From Absidia repens (lineage: Eukaryota; Mucoromycota; Mucoromycetes; Mucorales; Cunninghamellaceae): 64,000 bases of DNA. The position numbers and the translations under genes were made by a program. The notes under the pieces were generated by a model that had not been told where the DNA came from, searched no databases, and saw only the letters and a list, made by a program, of their open reading frames with translations. Shown in pieces: positions 36,740 to 47,059 of this stretch (position 1 is the first letter of the stretch; every line of letters begins with the position of its first letter). The stretch covers positions 124,001 to 188,000 of the forward strand of contig MCGE01000046.1 in the NCBI GenBank assembly GCA_002105175.1. The letters run 5' to 3'.

Positions 36740-37090
36740 CCATCAGAGAGACCAATGGGACATTTTTCATTGAAGCAAATAAAAAGAGGCATATTTTATT
36801 CAAATGTAGATTCAAACTATGGACAAACTAACACGAAAATAAGCTAATGGAAGCTTCAAAAAGCCAACTAATGGTGGTCCCAAATCCTGAATCCAAAATG
36901 AAAGGGTTTCCTCATGCATCTTGTAATCCCTTTTCTGAAAACGCTTCTAAACTAGTCCTGACACTAATCTAAGTCCATCGTTACCTCATAGGAGTCACAA
37001 TTGAGAAGAATTAAAAAAAAGAAAAAGAAGAAGGAAAGAGAGCGAGAAAAATAAAGGTCGGCGAAAACAAATAAAAAACTGCATGTGCGC
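36400..37090 (-). repeat. Dispersed repeat family A, copy 3 (longest)
   Basis: Read on the minus strand it runs from the GC-rich head (GGCGCACATGCAG) through a CT-rich zone, GACTTAGATTAGTGTCAGGACTAG and GGGATTACAAGATGCATGAG to a tail with several (C/T)AATAAAA units and TAGTGTTGACCATATTA. An A-run of 35 (36704-36738, + strand) interrupts the middle. With copies 1 and 2 it defines an element of about 0.7 kb. Confidence 0.8.
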
Positions 37091-37482
37091 CATTTATCTT
37101 GGTTGATTCAAAAAAGGAAATATGTTGATATTTTGTCCCTGCTTATACATGATAGTTAGTTTATAGTATAATGAGAAGACAAAAAAATATTTATTGGAAG
37201 TGAAAAATCAATCAAGATGACATGGTTGTATCCCGCACGAATATGGGGGTGGTATTGTTATGAAAAAAGTTGATGCATTTTTTTCTTGCGGTGATGTTGC
37301 TCTTCTTTTTATGATTTGCAAGCCACAACATATCAGTGGCCAGTTTTGCCCCTCGCAACTGAGCTATGTTGCATAGAGAACTGCCTTGTTTATAACCCCG
37401 CCAACTCATATATTTTCCTTTTGTGGTAAAAGACCTGTCTCAATTTTCCCCCCTCACAGCCTGGACCGACCAACTTTAAATG

Positions 37483-37589
37483 CCTAAGGCTTTTTTTTTT
37501 TATTATGAAAGTTGATAAAGAAATACGGATTCATATTTGCCATGACCTATACTATTCAAATCCGTATTTTTAAAAAAAAAAGCCTTAGG
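37483..37589. repeat. 107-bp compound inverted repeat (hairpin or MITE-like)
   Basis: The outer arms are CCTAAGGCTTTTTTTTTT at 37483-37500 and its complement at 37572-37589. The inner arms AAATACGGATT (37521-37531) and AATCCGTATTT (37559-37569) are perfect. The two stems are separated by an asymmetric bulge of about 20 nt on one side. It has no coding content. Confidence 0.85.
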
Positions 37590-38162
37590 GTTTCAAGATT
37601 GATGTCGGGATATTTAGGTTATAACCTGTTCGCACCATACTCTTTTTTATTTTTATTGAACCACTAAGGTTAATACTTCTACTTTATTTTATTTTATCAG
37701 GTTTTACTTTTCAAAACTTCTTTTATTTCAAGTTGGACTTTATCTACAGAAGTTCTGGTGCTCACTATTTATTACCAATAGCATATCTGGTACTCTCTAT
37801 ATATCTTCAACTCTACAAGTCAAGTAAACAAAGAAGTACATTTCAAATTCCGATTCAGGGGAAAAATATTTTTTGATACTCGCTACAAATCTACTGCAAA
37901 ACCCGTTCAAGCAAGAACAAGAGTACGCTTATACACTATACATTTGGTGTAAAATATATCTGAAACTTAACAAAAAGGTTAACTTCACACCGTTACAAGC
38001 TATATAAACTCTACAAACTCGTACATTTTTGGTACACACAGCCAATAACAACTCAAAAATAGCAGTAACACTCAATTTATCAAATAAAACTTGGTACAAA
38101 TTCCAGTTACAACCTAATAACCAAAATTAGCAATAATTAAAAAACAAAAGACGCAAAAGGAA

Positions 38163-38246
38163 TCCCTTCAACCTGATTCGAACAAGTGACCTAAGGATGA
38201 CAATTTACATTACAGTCCTCCGCTCTACCAACTGAGCTATAAAGGG
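38163..38246 (-). tRNA. tRNA-Tyr (GTA) with an 11-nt intron
   Basis: Minus strand. The acceptor stem CCCTTTA pairs with TGAAGGG (one G-T pair), followed by discriminator A. The D-arm is GCTCAGTTGGTAGAGC and the anticodon stem GAGGA pairs with TCCTT. The loop CTGTAA is followed by an 11-nt intron, TGTAAATTGTC, one base 3' of the anticodon as in other eukaryotic tRNA-Tyr genes. The T-arm contains GTTCGAATC, the B box. The mature length is 73 nt. A possible Pol III terminator is present as T-runs further downstream on the minus strand. Confidence 0.95.
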
Positions 38247-38289
38247 TTCTACGACTTGTCAGATTGGAGGTTATATAAATGTCTGGGTC

Positions 38290-38465
38290 AGGGATTACTT
38301 CACAGCGAAAAAAAATATTGATTTTATTGATTGAATATTGATTGAATCAGGGCTTAAAATAAGGTTCAATCAATATTTTTTTATTGATTGACTTGTTATA
38401 AATCTATCAATTTTTTTCAATGATTCAATCAATAATATCAATAAAATATTGATTGATCGTCGTCT
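38290..38465. repeat. ATTGATTGA-rich inverted repeat
   Basis: Begins CACAGCGAAAAAAA, then TATTGATTTTATTGATTGAA, and ends with TGATTCAATCAATAATATCA and more. The two arms can pair over roughly 30 bp with a few mismatches, around a loop with more TTGATTGA units. It resembles the element at 41200-41310, which shares the CACAG(C/T)G-plus-A-run edge in reverse. Confidence 0.6.
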
Positions 38466-38496
38466 ATATTTTTCTCATAATGGACAATGTCATTGG

Positions 38497-38600
38497 ACGA
38501 TAAATGAGTATTTACAGGTCTATGATGATCACTTATTGGACGATACAAGGGTATAAACGGGTTTATGATGGTCACTTATTGGACGATACAAGGGTATATT
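38497..38600. repeat. Tandem repeat, unit about 48 bp
   Basis: Two and a half imperfect units containing GTYTATGATGRTCACTTATTGGACGATACAAGGGTATA. A related set of shorter units with AATGATCATAGTTTACT follows at 38606-38745. Confidence 0.75.
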
Positions 38601-39659
38601 GTAATGATCATATTTTGTTACTCATATTTTACTATTTAATTTTTATATATAATGATCATAGTTTACTACTTAATTATTTTACCACTTAACTTTTATTTAT
38701 AATGATCATAGTTTACTGTCCCATTTTTTATATATAATAGCTAACTATTTTATTTTACTTCCAACCACATTCTTTCCATCACACCATTATATTTCCCCTA
38801 ACATCCTCTACTGCTCCAACCCTTATCACTATTAGCATTTCACTTCTTATTCATCTTTTTACTACCACTTTCCCCAATCGGAACATTCCACCGATTTAAT
38901 ATAAAAAGATGAATCAAATCAAATCAAATAAAAGACATTCAATTATCAAAGTTCAAATATCACTGTTTTATTTTCATAAACATATATCAAACACTACTAT
39001 CAAAGATCCACTTATCTTTCCAGTGTTCCTTTTTATATATCACGCTATATAATTCCTTGTCCTCATCAGACATTATTTTTGGTTGTCACGTCTTCCATTG
39101 TTGAACCTAATTGTCTCGCCCCTAAAATGTAATTTGACCTCCGCTGTGTCCTTCGGCATTACTATGCCTATTGCATAAATACATTTGTCTAATTGTATAT
39201 TTTAGTATTCTATATCTCTAGTTACGCCTAGTCCTCCCTCTTACTATATATATATACTTCCCTTCTGTTCTTTATTATTGTAAGACCCATTCAATAATAG
39301 TCATGCTAATCTACATTGTTCTAATCACCTTCCTTTTCTATCCATATCCCCTGACGTGCACACCTATCACTATAGGTGCAAGTACACTTTTCCCTTCTGT
39401 AGCGTTTACCCCTGACATATATACGGACTGATACGATGACTCATTTGAAATACACACTCCTTGACATCAATACGATAGCTTCCATACATTCATATAATTG
39501 GGTCAACAAACAGGGCTTCTTTTATTCAAACGTAATAATAATGATACTATCAATACTACATACAAATAATAATAATAATAATAATAAAATACAACGAATA
39601 CCAACTATACTACAAAGTAAAGAAGAGATACTACATACTACATACTACGTTCTACATAA

Positions 39660-39693
<34 letters not shown>

Positions 39694-40049
39694 ACTACTA
39701 AATAGCTTCTGAGGGAGCTTCCTCCAACAGAAGCAAAAATATGCCATTATCACCTCGGACGCAGCAACATTTCAGTATGAAGCAGGGGAAGTTGTGCTAT
39801 AAGAGAATAGTATGAGTGTACTGTTTTGTTGAAGGTAATGTTTTGTTCGTTCAATTACCTTACTTCTTGGGAAATATTTGTAATGTTGTACAAGGGAACC
39901 GAGTCATATCTACTGTAAAAAAAACAAAAAAACAAAAAAAAACTTGGTCTACGAGAAAAAAGGATATGAAAAACTTAGTATGTGTGAAAAAGCGACACGT
40001 AATGATGTTCCACCACCCAGTTTTCTTACCTTCTAGTTATTCTTCACAA

Positions 40050-40395
40050 AAGATGACAAAAGTAATGTGCAGCTCTAAAGGATAAAAAGACAAGTGATAA
40101 GTGAGAATGCCTTTTTTTTGGGGGGGAGGTTCTACATTCAGATGCTTACCGGGCTGTAAACAGAAATGAAGAAAAGGCAGAAGTGATATGTGAGAATGCC
40201 TTTTTTTTGGGGGGGTCTACATTCAGATACTTACCGGGTTGCAAACAGAGATGAAGAAAAAAGACAAGAGCAATGTACAGCTCTAAAGGATAAAAAGGCA
40301 GAAGTGCTAAGTGAGAATGCCTTTTTTTTGGGGGAGTTCTACTTTCAGATGCTTACCGGGCTGTCAACAGAGATGAAGAAAAGAGACAAACAAAC
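40050..40395 (+). repeat. Minisatellite, unit about 120 bp, three copies
   Basis: Each unit carries GTGAGAATGCC, then T8-G5-7, then TCTACATTCAGATGCTTACC and GAGATGAAGAAAA. The block CAGCTCTAAAGGATAAAAA separates units but is missing between units 1 and 2 (a deletion). A 78-codon frame crosses the last two units, but the homopolymer lengths differ and break the frame in others. Confidence 0.85.
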
Positions 40396-41244
40396 ATCAC
40401 CGGTTGCCGATTGGAATGGTTCATAGCAGTTACCTATTCAAAAAATAAAAACACCTTACAGGAAATCCATGATGGCTAGGGTGATGATAAAAAAAAAAAA
40501 AAAAAAGGAAGAAGAAGCAATATAAAAAATAAGAATAAAATAAAGTAAATAAAAAATAATGGCGGGGATTGAATCATCGGGCTACTGTGAGGAATATGAT
40601 AAGAGTGTTATAAAATTCCTCTCTTTCCTTCTCTTTCATTTTTTTTTCTTTTACTTTAGTGCTCATCTCTATCATCCCCTCTCCACACTAGTGAACTCAA
40701 TTCCCATTATTTAGTGTGCACATCATTCCTATCATCTGCCCCTTCATCTTAGTATCCTCTTCATCTCTTATATGTTACTATAAATTGTCTTTTATTTTAC
40801 TATTACTGTCTATTTTATCATGTTATAACTGCAATAAAGAAAATCACATTTGAAAAACATATTTGTATACGTTGTTTTTGTGGAATACGTGTGTTGTTTT
40901 CGTGTTAAATATACTATTCTTTGAGGGATATGTGTTGTTTATCTATTGTAGGATATGTGTTGTGTTGTTTTTGTAGGGTATGTATTATATTGCTTTTTGT
41001 AGGATATAGTAGTGTTGTGTTGTGGAAGAGAAATACTCACAGTAGACATGTTGTATTTGTGAATACTTGTATGAAGGGGGGAAGAGGGGAGGGGGGGTGT
41101 TTGTAAAAAGATGACTCATACAATATCTTCACCTATTGCCTGATTGGAGTATATTTGGGTTATATTTGTAAAAATATACATCAACTGAATCTTCCGTTGA
41201 CATAGGCGACATGTTCAATCAATATTCCATCAATTTTAATCAGT

Positions 41245-41296
41245 TCAATCAATTTTAATCAAAAAATATGTCCTTTTATTGATTAAAATTGATTGA
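41245..41296. repeat. Perfect 18-bp inverted repeat
   Basis: TCAATCAATTTTAATCAA (41245-41262) and its exact complement TTGATTAAAATTGATTGA (41279-41296) are separated by 16 nt. It is followed by CGG? no: by ACCG, a T-run and CCACTGTG, the reverse of the edge seen at 38299. Confidence 0.85.
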
Positions 41297-42423
41297 CCGT
41301 TTTTTTTTTCCACTGTGCTTGCCAAAAGAGGAATAGGTCGAATACTTTAGCTTAGTTTAGTTTAGTAAAGTATTAGAGATAGTTGGAAGTAGATTTAGAA
41401 TGTAGAAAATAAGTTATTGTTTATTGAAGAATAAAATATATAGATATTTATACTATTTCTACTTTATCGTTATTTAAATTGGGGAACAAATAGGACTAAA
41501 GGTTATTAAAGAAATATATAAACTATACTATATAGGTTAAGCAAAGGGGAAGTGAAACTACATAAATTCCTATCATTGGTGTTGTCGTTGCCACTTGGGA
41601 ACCAACGAGGAATGTCTCTTGATCCGGCGTTTGGTTCCAGCCGAAACCACCAATGGTACGCCACGGCTGTCCAGGGCAGTTTCACCTGCGAAGCCGACAA
41701 CGTGACAAGTTGGGAAGTGATCTATATTTTGCGGTCAGTCGGGAATTCAATACCATTCAGCCCGTGTATATTGGACGGTGATTGGCTCTCTACCGATAGA
41801 CTGCTGGTTTTGAAATCTATTTATTTTGGGCGCGAACCTTTTATTTTTTTTTTATTTCTTTTCCTTTTCCCCTTTCTCTTCCCACCTTTTCCCATTCATT
41901 CATTTTGGACATCGTCTCAGTTCCTTTTACTTTTATTTTATTTTCCTTTCTCTCTTTCCCTCATTATTATTACATTGTTTCAGTTCCCTTGTTTTTTTAT
42001 TTAGTTTAGAACTCCCCATTTATTCATTCATTCTTTTTTTATTTTTATTTTATTGATCTTGACTCTGGACTATGATTCTGGACTCTTCTTCTCTTTTTAC
42101 TTCTGTCGCCGACAAAGTATTACCCTTAACACTCTCATTTAGTCATTGTTTTATGTATATTAGAATCTATTTTTGACTTTGAAATAAAGAACAACTCTTT
42201 CTTCTACTCTTTTTTATTATTACCGTTTATTTTTTTACGCGTTATTGTTTCTCCTACCCTCTTTTACTCTGTTATTCTTTTATCTGTTCATCACGATATT
42301 GGAATATTGGTTATATTAGTAGAATACTTACTAGACTTGAACATCAGAAAAGTAAGTCTTTCAGGATCAGTAGTTGAAAAGGACCTCAGCAGATCAATTA
42401 TTAATAAAAACCCCTTCCTCCGT

Positions 42424-42763
42424 GTCAGACGTGAAAGATTGAATTCTTATACTTCTGGCTTCTTGGTTCCCCAATACATGTGACTTAGTCGACGACCTCT
42501 CCACCAATCATTTTTCTCTCCGAACTCTTCTCTGTTTGAAACTCCACTGCGCTTCCCATTTTATTTTTCCCCTTTTTTTTTGCCACTTCTCCATCGCCAA
42601 CGTCCATCATTACACAAATTTAGCCTTCACTTTATTATTTTTAGTAGTGTTACTTATTTATTTTGATTTAGAATATATAGAACACAAGTGACGAATTCAA
42701 TAAAACCAACCTTTCTTTTCTTGAAAATCTTTTTGCCCCATTTATCAATTTTGTTTACTGTCA
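42424..42763 (+). mobile_element. Putative LTR of a Ty3/gypsy-type relic
   Basis: Starts TGTCAGACGTG and ends TTTGTTTACTGTCA, with TTCAATAAAACC near 42697 as a polyadenylation signal. The last 53 bp (42711-42763) recurs at 43197-43254, on the far side of the gag fragment, as expected for the ends of two LTRs. Six bases after it lies a candidate primer-binding site. The 5' edge is a proposal. Confidence 0.45.
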
Positions 42764-42768
42764 TTTCT

Positions 42769-42786
42769 TGGTGAGACTACCAGGGG
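42769..42786 (+). promoter_or_regulatory. Putative primer-binding site, copy 1
   Basis: TGGTGAGACTACCAGGGG directly after the LTR-like end; begins TGG as expected for pairing with a tRNA CCA tail. The same 18 bp recurs at 43918-43935, before the second gag relic. Confidence 0.5.
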
Positions 42787-42821
42787 TACCTATTGTATTA
42801 TTTCTTCTTCGTCTTGATATG

Positions 42822-43196
42822 TCTTCTACTCATTCAACCATTCGCTTTTTAGGCGAACCAACCAACTTCTATGGCACTGGTAATGCCAAAGAGAACCCTG
42901 AATCCTGGTTGCGAACCATGGATAGAATTCGTCGCGGGGCGAAGCTTCCAGATGACGAGGCTTTGTTGGTGGTGGGCTCCCACCTTCGGGATGCAGCGGA
43001 AACTTGGTAGTCTACACACGAAGCTACCGTCGAAACATGGAACTCCTTCCAAGTGTTATTTAAGGCCAAGTATTGTAGTATCAAGGACGACATGGCGTAT
43101 TGGGAAGAAATACAAGGCGTTAAGCAAGGTCTGAGTGTAACAATCAAGGAAGTAGCCAGCAAGCTCAGGTATCTTTTCACGCTCGTAAAAATGACA
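42822..43196 (+). pseudogene. Ty3/gypsy gag fragment, interrupted by a stop
   Basis: The frame from ATG 42822 reads FLGEPTNFYGTGNAKENPES, WLRTMDRIRRGAKLPDDEAL and HLRDAAETW, a retrotransposon gag pattern. A TAG at 43008-43010, next to a Trp codon, interrupts the same frame, which continues with HEATVETWNSFQVLFKAKY and AYWEEIQGVKQG. The frame ends where the LTR-end repeat begins (43197). Nucleocapsid knuckle and pol are absent, so the copy is dead. Confidence 0.75.
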
Positions 43197-43254
43197 AACC
43201 TTTCTTTTCTTAAAAATATTTTTGCCCCATTTATCAATTTTGTTTACTGTCAGA
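43197..43254 (+). repeat. Second copy of LTR-end sequence
   Basis: Matches 42711-42763 with a few changes (ACCTTTCTTTTCTTRAAAAT and TTTTGCCCCATTTATCAATT). It is followed directly by GACGTGTTACG, so TGTCAGACGTG here also repeats the proposed LTR start at 42424. Confidence 0.7.
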
Positions 43255-43429
43255 CGTGTTACGTTGGGTAGTCGCCCACATCCGTCCTCCTTCCTTATTT
43301 GGATTCTCGTGGAACATCAAGCTCTATAGCCATCGATTCTTGCATGACGATTAGTATTTATTAGATCTTTTTTTTATTTCTGAATAAACATTATCTTTCT
43401 TTTGCCCTGTTGTATTTTGGCATATGAAT

Positions 43430-43662
43430 GTAGCAGTAAAATAAAATAAAGTGTGACATTGATGTGAATCAGGCACAATGCAAGTGAAATAAAAATAGAT
43501 TGAAATTCAGCGCTACAATGCAAGGGCTCAGATCATGTATGGGTGTCATGATCTGATTTCACTTTTTCATGTCTTTGAAAAAGAAACCCATTTATTATAT
43601 CAAACCGTAGTAGTAGTTATACTGTTTCATACCATAATCACATCATTATAAAAAGATGCTTG
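43430..43662 (+). repeat. Dispersed repeat family C, copy 1
   Basis: Shares long blocks with 50890-51140 (+) and 50285-50462 (-): GTGACATTGATGTGAATCAG, CACAATGCAAGTGAAATAAA, GGGCTCAGATCATG, GAAACCCAT and ATATCAAACCGTAGTA. An internal 10-bp inverted repeat, TCAGATCATG / CATGATCTGA, lies near 43532-43560. It could be an LTR or MITE fragment. Confidence 0.75.
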
Positions 43663-43917
43663 ATTTATATCAAATAAAGGTTAACAACATTCTCATCGTA
43701 CTTTTTATTTTTATTTTTATTTTATTTTTTACAAAAAACTTATTTTTTAACATGCCCCTTTTTTTTATTTTCTCAAAAATCCTATTACGCTCTACGCCCC
43801 GTTCCAACACTTTTTACCCTTCTTTTATTTATCGTATCTACTTCTATCATCTTTAGCCAACCGACTGGTTCTCTTTTCCCTTCATTATCCTTGCCGAAGA
43901 CACCATACACAACATTT

Positions 43918-43935
43918 TTGGTGAGACTACCAGGG
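43918..43935 (+). promoter_or_regulatory. Putative primer-binding site, copy 2
   Basis: Identical 18-mer to 42769-42786, preceded by CACAACA-TTTT, which would fit an LTR ending in CA a few bases earlier. Confidence 0.45.
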
Positions 43936-44216
43936 GATAGAGCGTCTATAGGTTTTGCGTTTCGTGTCATTTCCCTCTTTTTTATTTTATTCCTTTACTC
44001 CCAATTGTCAATGAAACGTTTTAGTTTATAGATTTTCATTTTATTTATTTATTTATTTTGCTAGTACTTCGATATTTTTTTTTGTGTTATTTGTTTGCCA
44101 CTGACCGGCCGAATTGTTTTTTTTTTGTTTTGTCTTGTTTTCCTTTTTTTTATTTTACTCCTTTTGGCGTGCTTATAGTTACATTTTTTTTATCACCACC
44201 TCCTATTTTATTTTTT

Positions 44217-44345
44217 ATCTCTCCTATTTTTTTTTTTTTCATCTCTCCTATTTTTTTTATTTTTTATCTCTCGTATTTTATTTTGATCCCTCCTATCTCA
44301 TTTTTTTTATCTCTCCTATTTTCTTATTTTTGTCAACTCCGATCC
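44217..44345. repeat. T-rich tandem repeat (ATCTCTCCTATTTTTTT)n
   Basis: About six imperfect units of 17-28 bp in the leader upstream of the second gag fragment. Confidence 0.8.
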
Positions 44346-44366
44346 CTCTCCCTCTTCAACCGAATC

Positions 44367-44562
44367 ATGGAATCTCCTAACGACATCAACGATCACAATG
44401 CGTCCGTAAAAAACTACATCGACAAACCCGACAGGTATTACGGTTTGGAAGAGGAAAACCCGTATCAATGGTTGCGGAACATGAACTTGCTGAAGACAGG
44501 CGCCAAATTCAACGACCACGACATAATCTTCATTGCGGCCAGCAAACTGAAAGGCACGGCGT
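44367..44562 (+). pseudogene. Second gypsy-type gag fragment, truncated
   Basis: From ATG 44367: NYIDKPDRYYGLEEENPYQW, LRNMNLLKTGAKFNDHDIIF and IAASKLKGTA. It aligns with the first fragment (YxG...ENPxxWLRxMxxxxxGAKxxDxxxLxxAxxxLxxxA) but is clearly diverged. Around 44560 it runs into pol sequence of the opposite strand, so it is cut by a rearrangement. A longer frame reading into it from 44058 is T-rich leader, not protein. Confidence 0.75.
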
Positions 44563-44565
44563 GCG

Positions 44566-46140
44566 GTACGGTCCTTGCCAATGGTATTCCAAACCATATC
44601 GTTGTTCCAGTCGTAGCAGCACAAGGTCACCAGCATCGAAGCCAACCGGTTTGATGACAGCATCCCACCTCTCCTTGACTTTAGCAGCATACGACTTGAC
44701 GCGGAATTCGGCAGCGGGGCGGGCTTGTCCAAGGTTTTCCAGCTCTTTGGCGGAACGTGCCTTTACCGACAGTGGATCATTTACTTCTTCCCTTGACAGA
44801 TATGGACTCAAAGAATCACCAGGCAATATTGGTTCACGACCAAAAAGAATGGCGACTATCCAGTGGCAGAATGTTTACGAATGTGTAAGGCCCACACAGC
44901 AGAGTCCAGGTAAAGGTCCTACTCATGAATAGCACCGTGTAGATACTTGCGAAGCATTGACTTGATCATCCATTAACCCTTTCAACTTTTCCGTTTGTTC
45001 TAGGGTGAAAAGCTGACGTGAATTTGTGGTTAATATTGATTCTGTGTGTATACTTGGCTACAACAACCGACATGAATTGACTTCCCCGATTCGACACAAT
45101 TTTTTGTGGACAACCAAAACGAAGCACGGTTTCTTCATACATAAAGTTCGCCAATGTGGTTGCCTTTGCATCTTGACAGGCTCTTGCTATAGGCCAATTT
45201 GTTGCAGAATCCATCGATTACGTTGACGGGTTACAGGTAATTTCCCAACAAAATATAGATGCCACCGTGCAAAAGGTTGTACAGAGACCGTAGAGTGTAA
45301 CACTGATTTATGTTTTGATTTTTATGGGCGACCAGCCAACTGACGTTCTTGACACACTTCCAACCACTTGCGAATATCCCTATCCATGTACGGCTACCAC
45401 CACCGGGGTTCCATCAGATGCATCATAGTCTTGATACTAGCATGGCCAGCTTGTTGATGATACTTATTGACCAAATCGGCACCTCCACTCACGGTACAAA
45501 CGCACCCAATCATCAGCACCACGACGCTTCAGCATGATCTTGTCTTCGGTTACCTTCCAGTCGACTTCTCCAACTTGTAGTCGTTCTTGGATTTCAGTAG
45601 GTACAGTACATCTTGATCTTCACACAACAAATACAACGGTCAGTCAAATTCATGCGCTATTGTCGGTGGATCTTGGTCCGAAGCATACACGTATAGTATT
45701 CAGACACCACTGGCACATCATCAGAGTTACAAGGTATACGCGACAAACATCAGACACAGCTTGACCTTTACCGGGGCGGTATTGGATATCCGGATCGTAC
45801 AATTCCAATTCATTCATCCAGAGGGTCTTCCGTGCACGGAAATACTTTAAAGGTAAGTGATCAGTATACTGTACACCACATAGTCAGCACCTTCAATAAA
45901 GCATGCAAAATTGCTAATAGTTCCCTTTTTTGTGCAAGGTAGGCTTGTTCGGCTTTGGAAAACTTGTGTGATTCAAATGCCACCACATATTCTTGACCTT
46001 GATCATCGACTTGCATCAACACAGCACCACAGGCAAAATCAGAGGCATCAGCATACTGTATATGGCATACAGTCGTTCCAGGTCGGGCGTACGCAGAATT
46101 GGGGCAGTTGATGGCACGGTAGTCTACACACAACCTCATG
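44566..46140 (-). pseudogene. Ty3/gypsy pol relic (RT remnant, RNase H, integrase)
   Basis: Read on the minus strand. First RLCVDYRAINCPN, a reverse-transcriptase motif near 46130. It is followed within a few codons by RNase H (DASDFACGAVLMQVDDQGQE, SHKFSKAEQAYLAQKRELLA), so most of RT is deleted. Then come YDPDIQYRPGKGQAVSDV and a decayed H2C2 zinc-binding segment (NKYHQQAGHASIKTM, DIRKWLEVCQE) with stops and frame changes at about 45330-45500. The integrase core follows at 44966-45214 (RFGCPQKIVSNRGSQFMSV, FTSAFHPRTNGKVERVNG). Last is a C-terminal integrase segment near 44570-44700 (FDAGDLVLLRLEQRYGLEYH). RNase H before integrase is the Ty3/gypsy order. The copy is inactive. Confidence 0.85.
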
Positions 46141-47059
46141 CTTCCGCCTTTTTACGAACGAACAACACGGCAATTAAGCTACCAGTTGTTAAAATCGAGG
46201 GTCTTTTGGATTTTTGGATTACTGGGACAGTAGTTTTAGAATAGCTCAAAGATAGTAGAGATTGTCCTTTTTTATTTATTAAATAAAATCCACTATTTAT
46301 ATCAAATTATTATTTGTTGTTTGTTGTTTATGTCTAAACTAGGTATGTATAAAAAAGGAAGGGAAAAACAATCATAGAAAAAAGGTCAGGTACTGCAGCA
46401 TTGTCTTGTATAACCTTTTTTCGGGACACGGACTTCCACTTTACCGAACGCTTTCCAAGGGCTGGCAAACCTACACAATTTGCGGGTCAAGATTTGACAA
46501 ATGTCAGTTTGGAGGTAATAGATATACTGTATTAGAGTCAGGGGGTGTTATTCCAAATTAAGTAATCGGTGCAAATTGTTATGTTTTCAAGCAATAAATT
46601 TCATATATTTCCTTTTATGGAATAAAAATCCATTTTTATGCTAATTATTGTATGTACATATATACAATCTTTTCATATTTTATGAATTATAATTCATTTT
46701 TTTTCCCACCGTGTTAGTTCATGCACATGCGATCATTCTATAATATGTATTTAAGACCCCGAATCATACACTACACAAATTCCTATCATATTTATTATCA
46801 ATATTTTTACAACTGTAGTGAAATACGAGACTGAAATAAAGTAACTTTATTATATAAAAATAATAATAGGGAAGAAGCCCGAAACCCCAGTGGGTATAAA
46901 ACCTTGCTCTTAAAAAAAAGTAAAACTGGGAATAAAAAACCATGGTTTTGTAACTAAGTTCTATCAAAGCCTAATTCCACTACCATTATAAAAAATCTAA
47001 ATACTAACTACCAGTGTTGTGAAATTGGAATTCCGTCCAGGTACAAATAAAAATCGATT

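Larger units (their letters stand above)
35096..38162. other. Intergenic, repeat-bearing stretch
   Basis: About 3 kb without a supported gene. It contains a 61-T run (35332-35392), an (ATT)n tract (35553-35577), a family A copy (36400-37090) with an internal 35-A run, and a compound inverted repeat (37483-37589). Short open frames at 35869-36054 and 37212-37409 lack protein character. Confidence 0.6.
38247..42821. other. Repeat-rich region without supported host genes
   Basis: Contains ATTGATTGA hairpins (38290-38465, 41200-41310), tandem repeats (38497-38600, 38606-38745, 40050-40395), an A-run (39661-39690), a GC-richer block of unknown origin (41570-41830), and the leader and LTR-like sequence of a gypsy relic (about 42424-42821). 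Open frames such as 39436-39705 and 41552-42004 show no family similarity. Confidence 0.5.

Noticed and set aside
40050..40395. CRISPR-like array
   Set aside because: The units are 90-120 bp tandem copies with no alternation of short repeats and unique spacers, in a eukaryotic genome.
41552..42004. 150-codon open frame in a GC-richer block
   Set aside because: Its second half is Phe/Leu/Pro low complexity from a pyrimidine tract and its first half matches no known pattern; an unrecognised element fragment is more likely.
44058..44366. N-terminal extension of the second gag fragment
   Set aside because: It is translated T-rich leader and tandem repeat (Phe/Ile/Ser runs); the gag-like sequence begins at the ATG at 44367.
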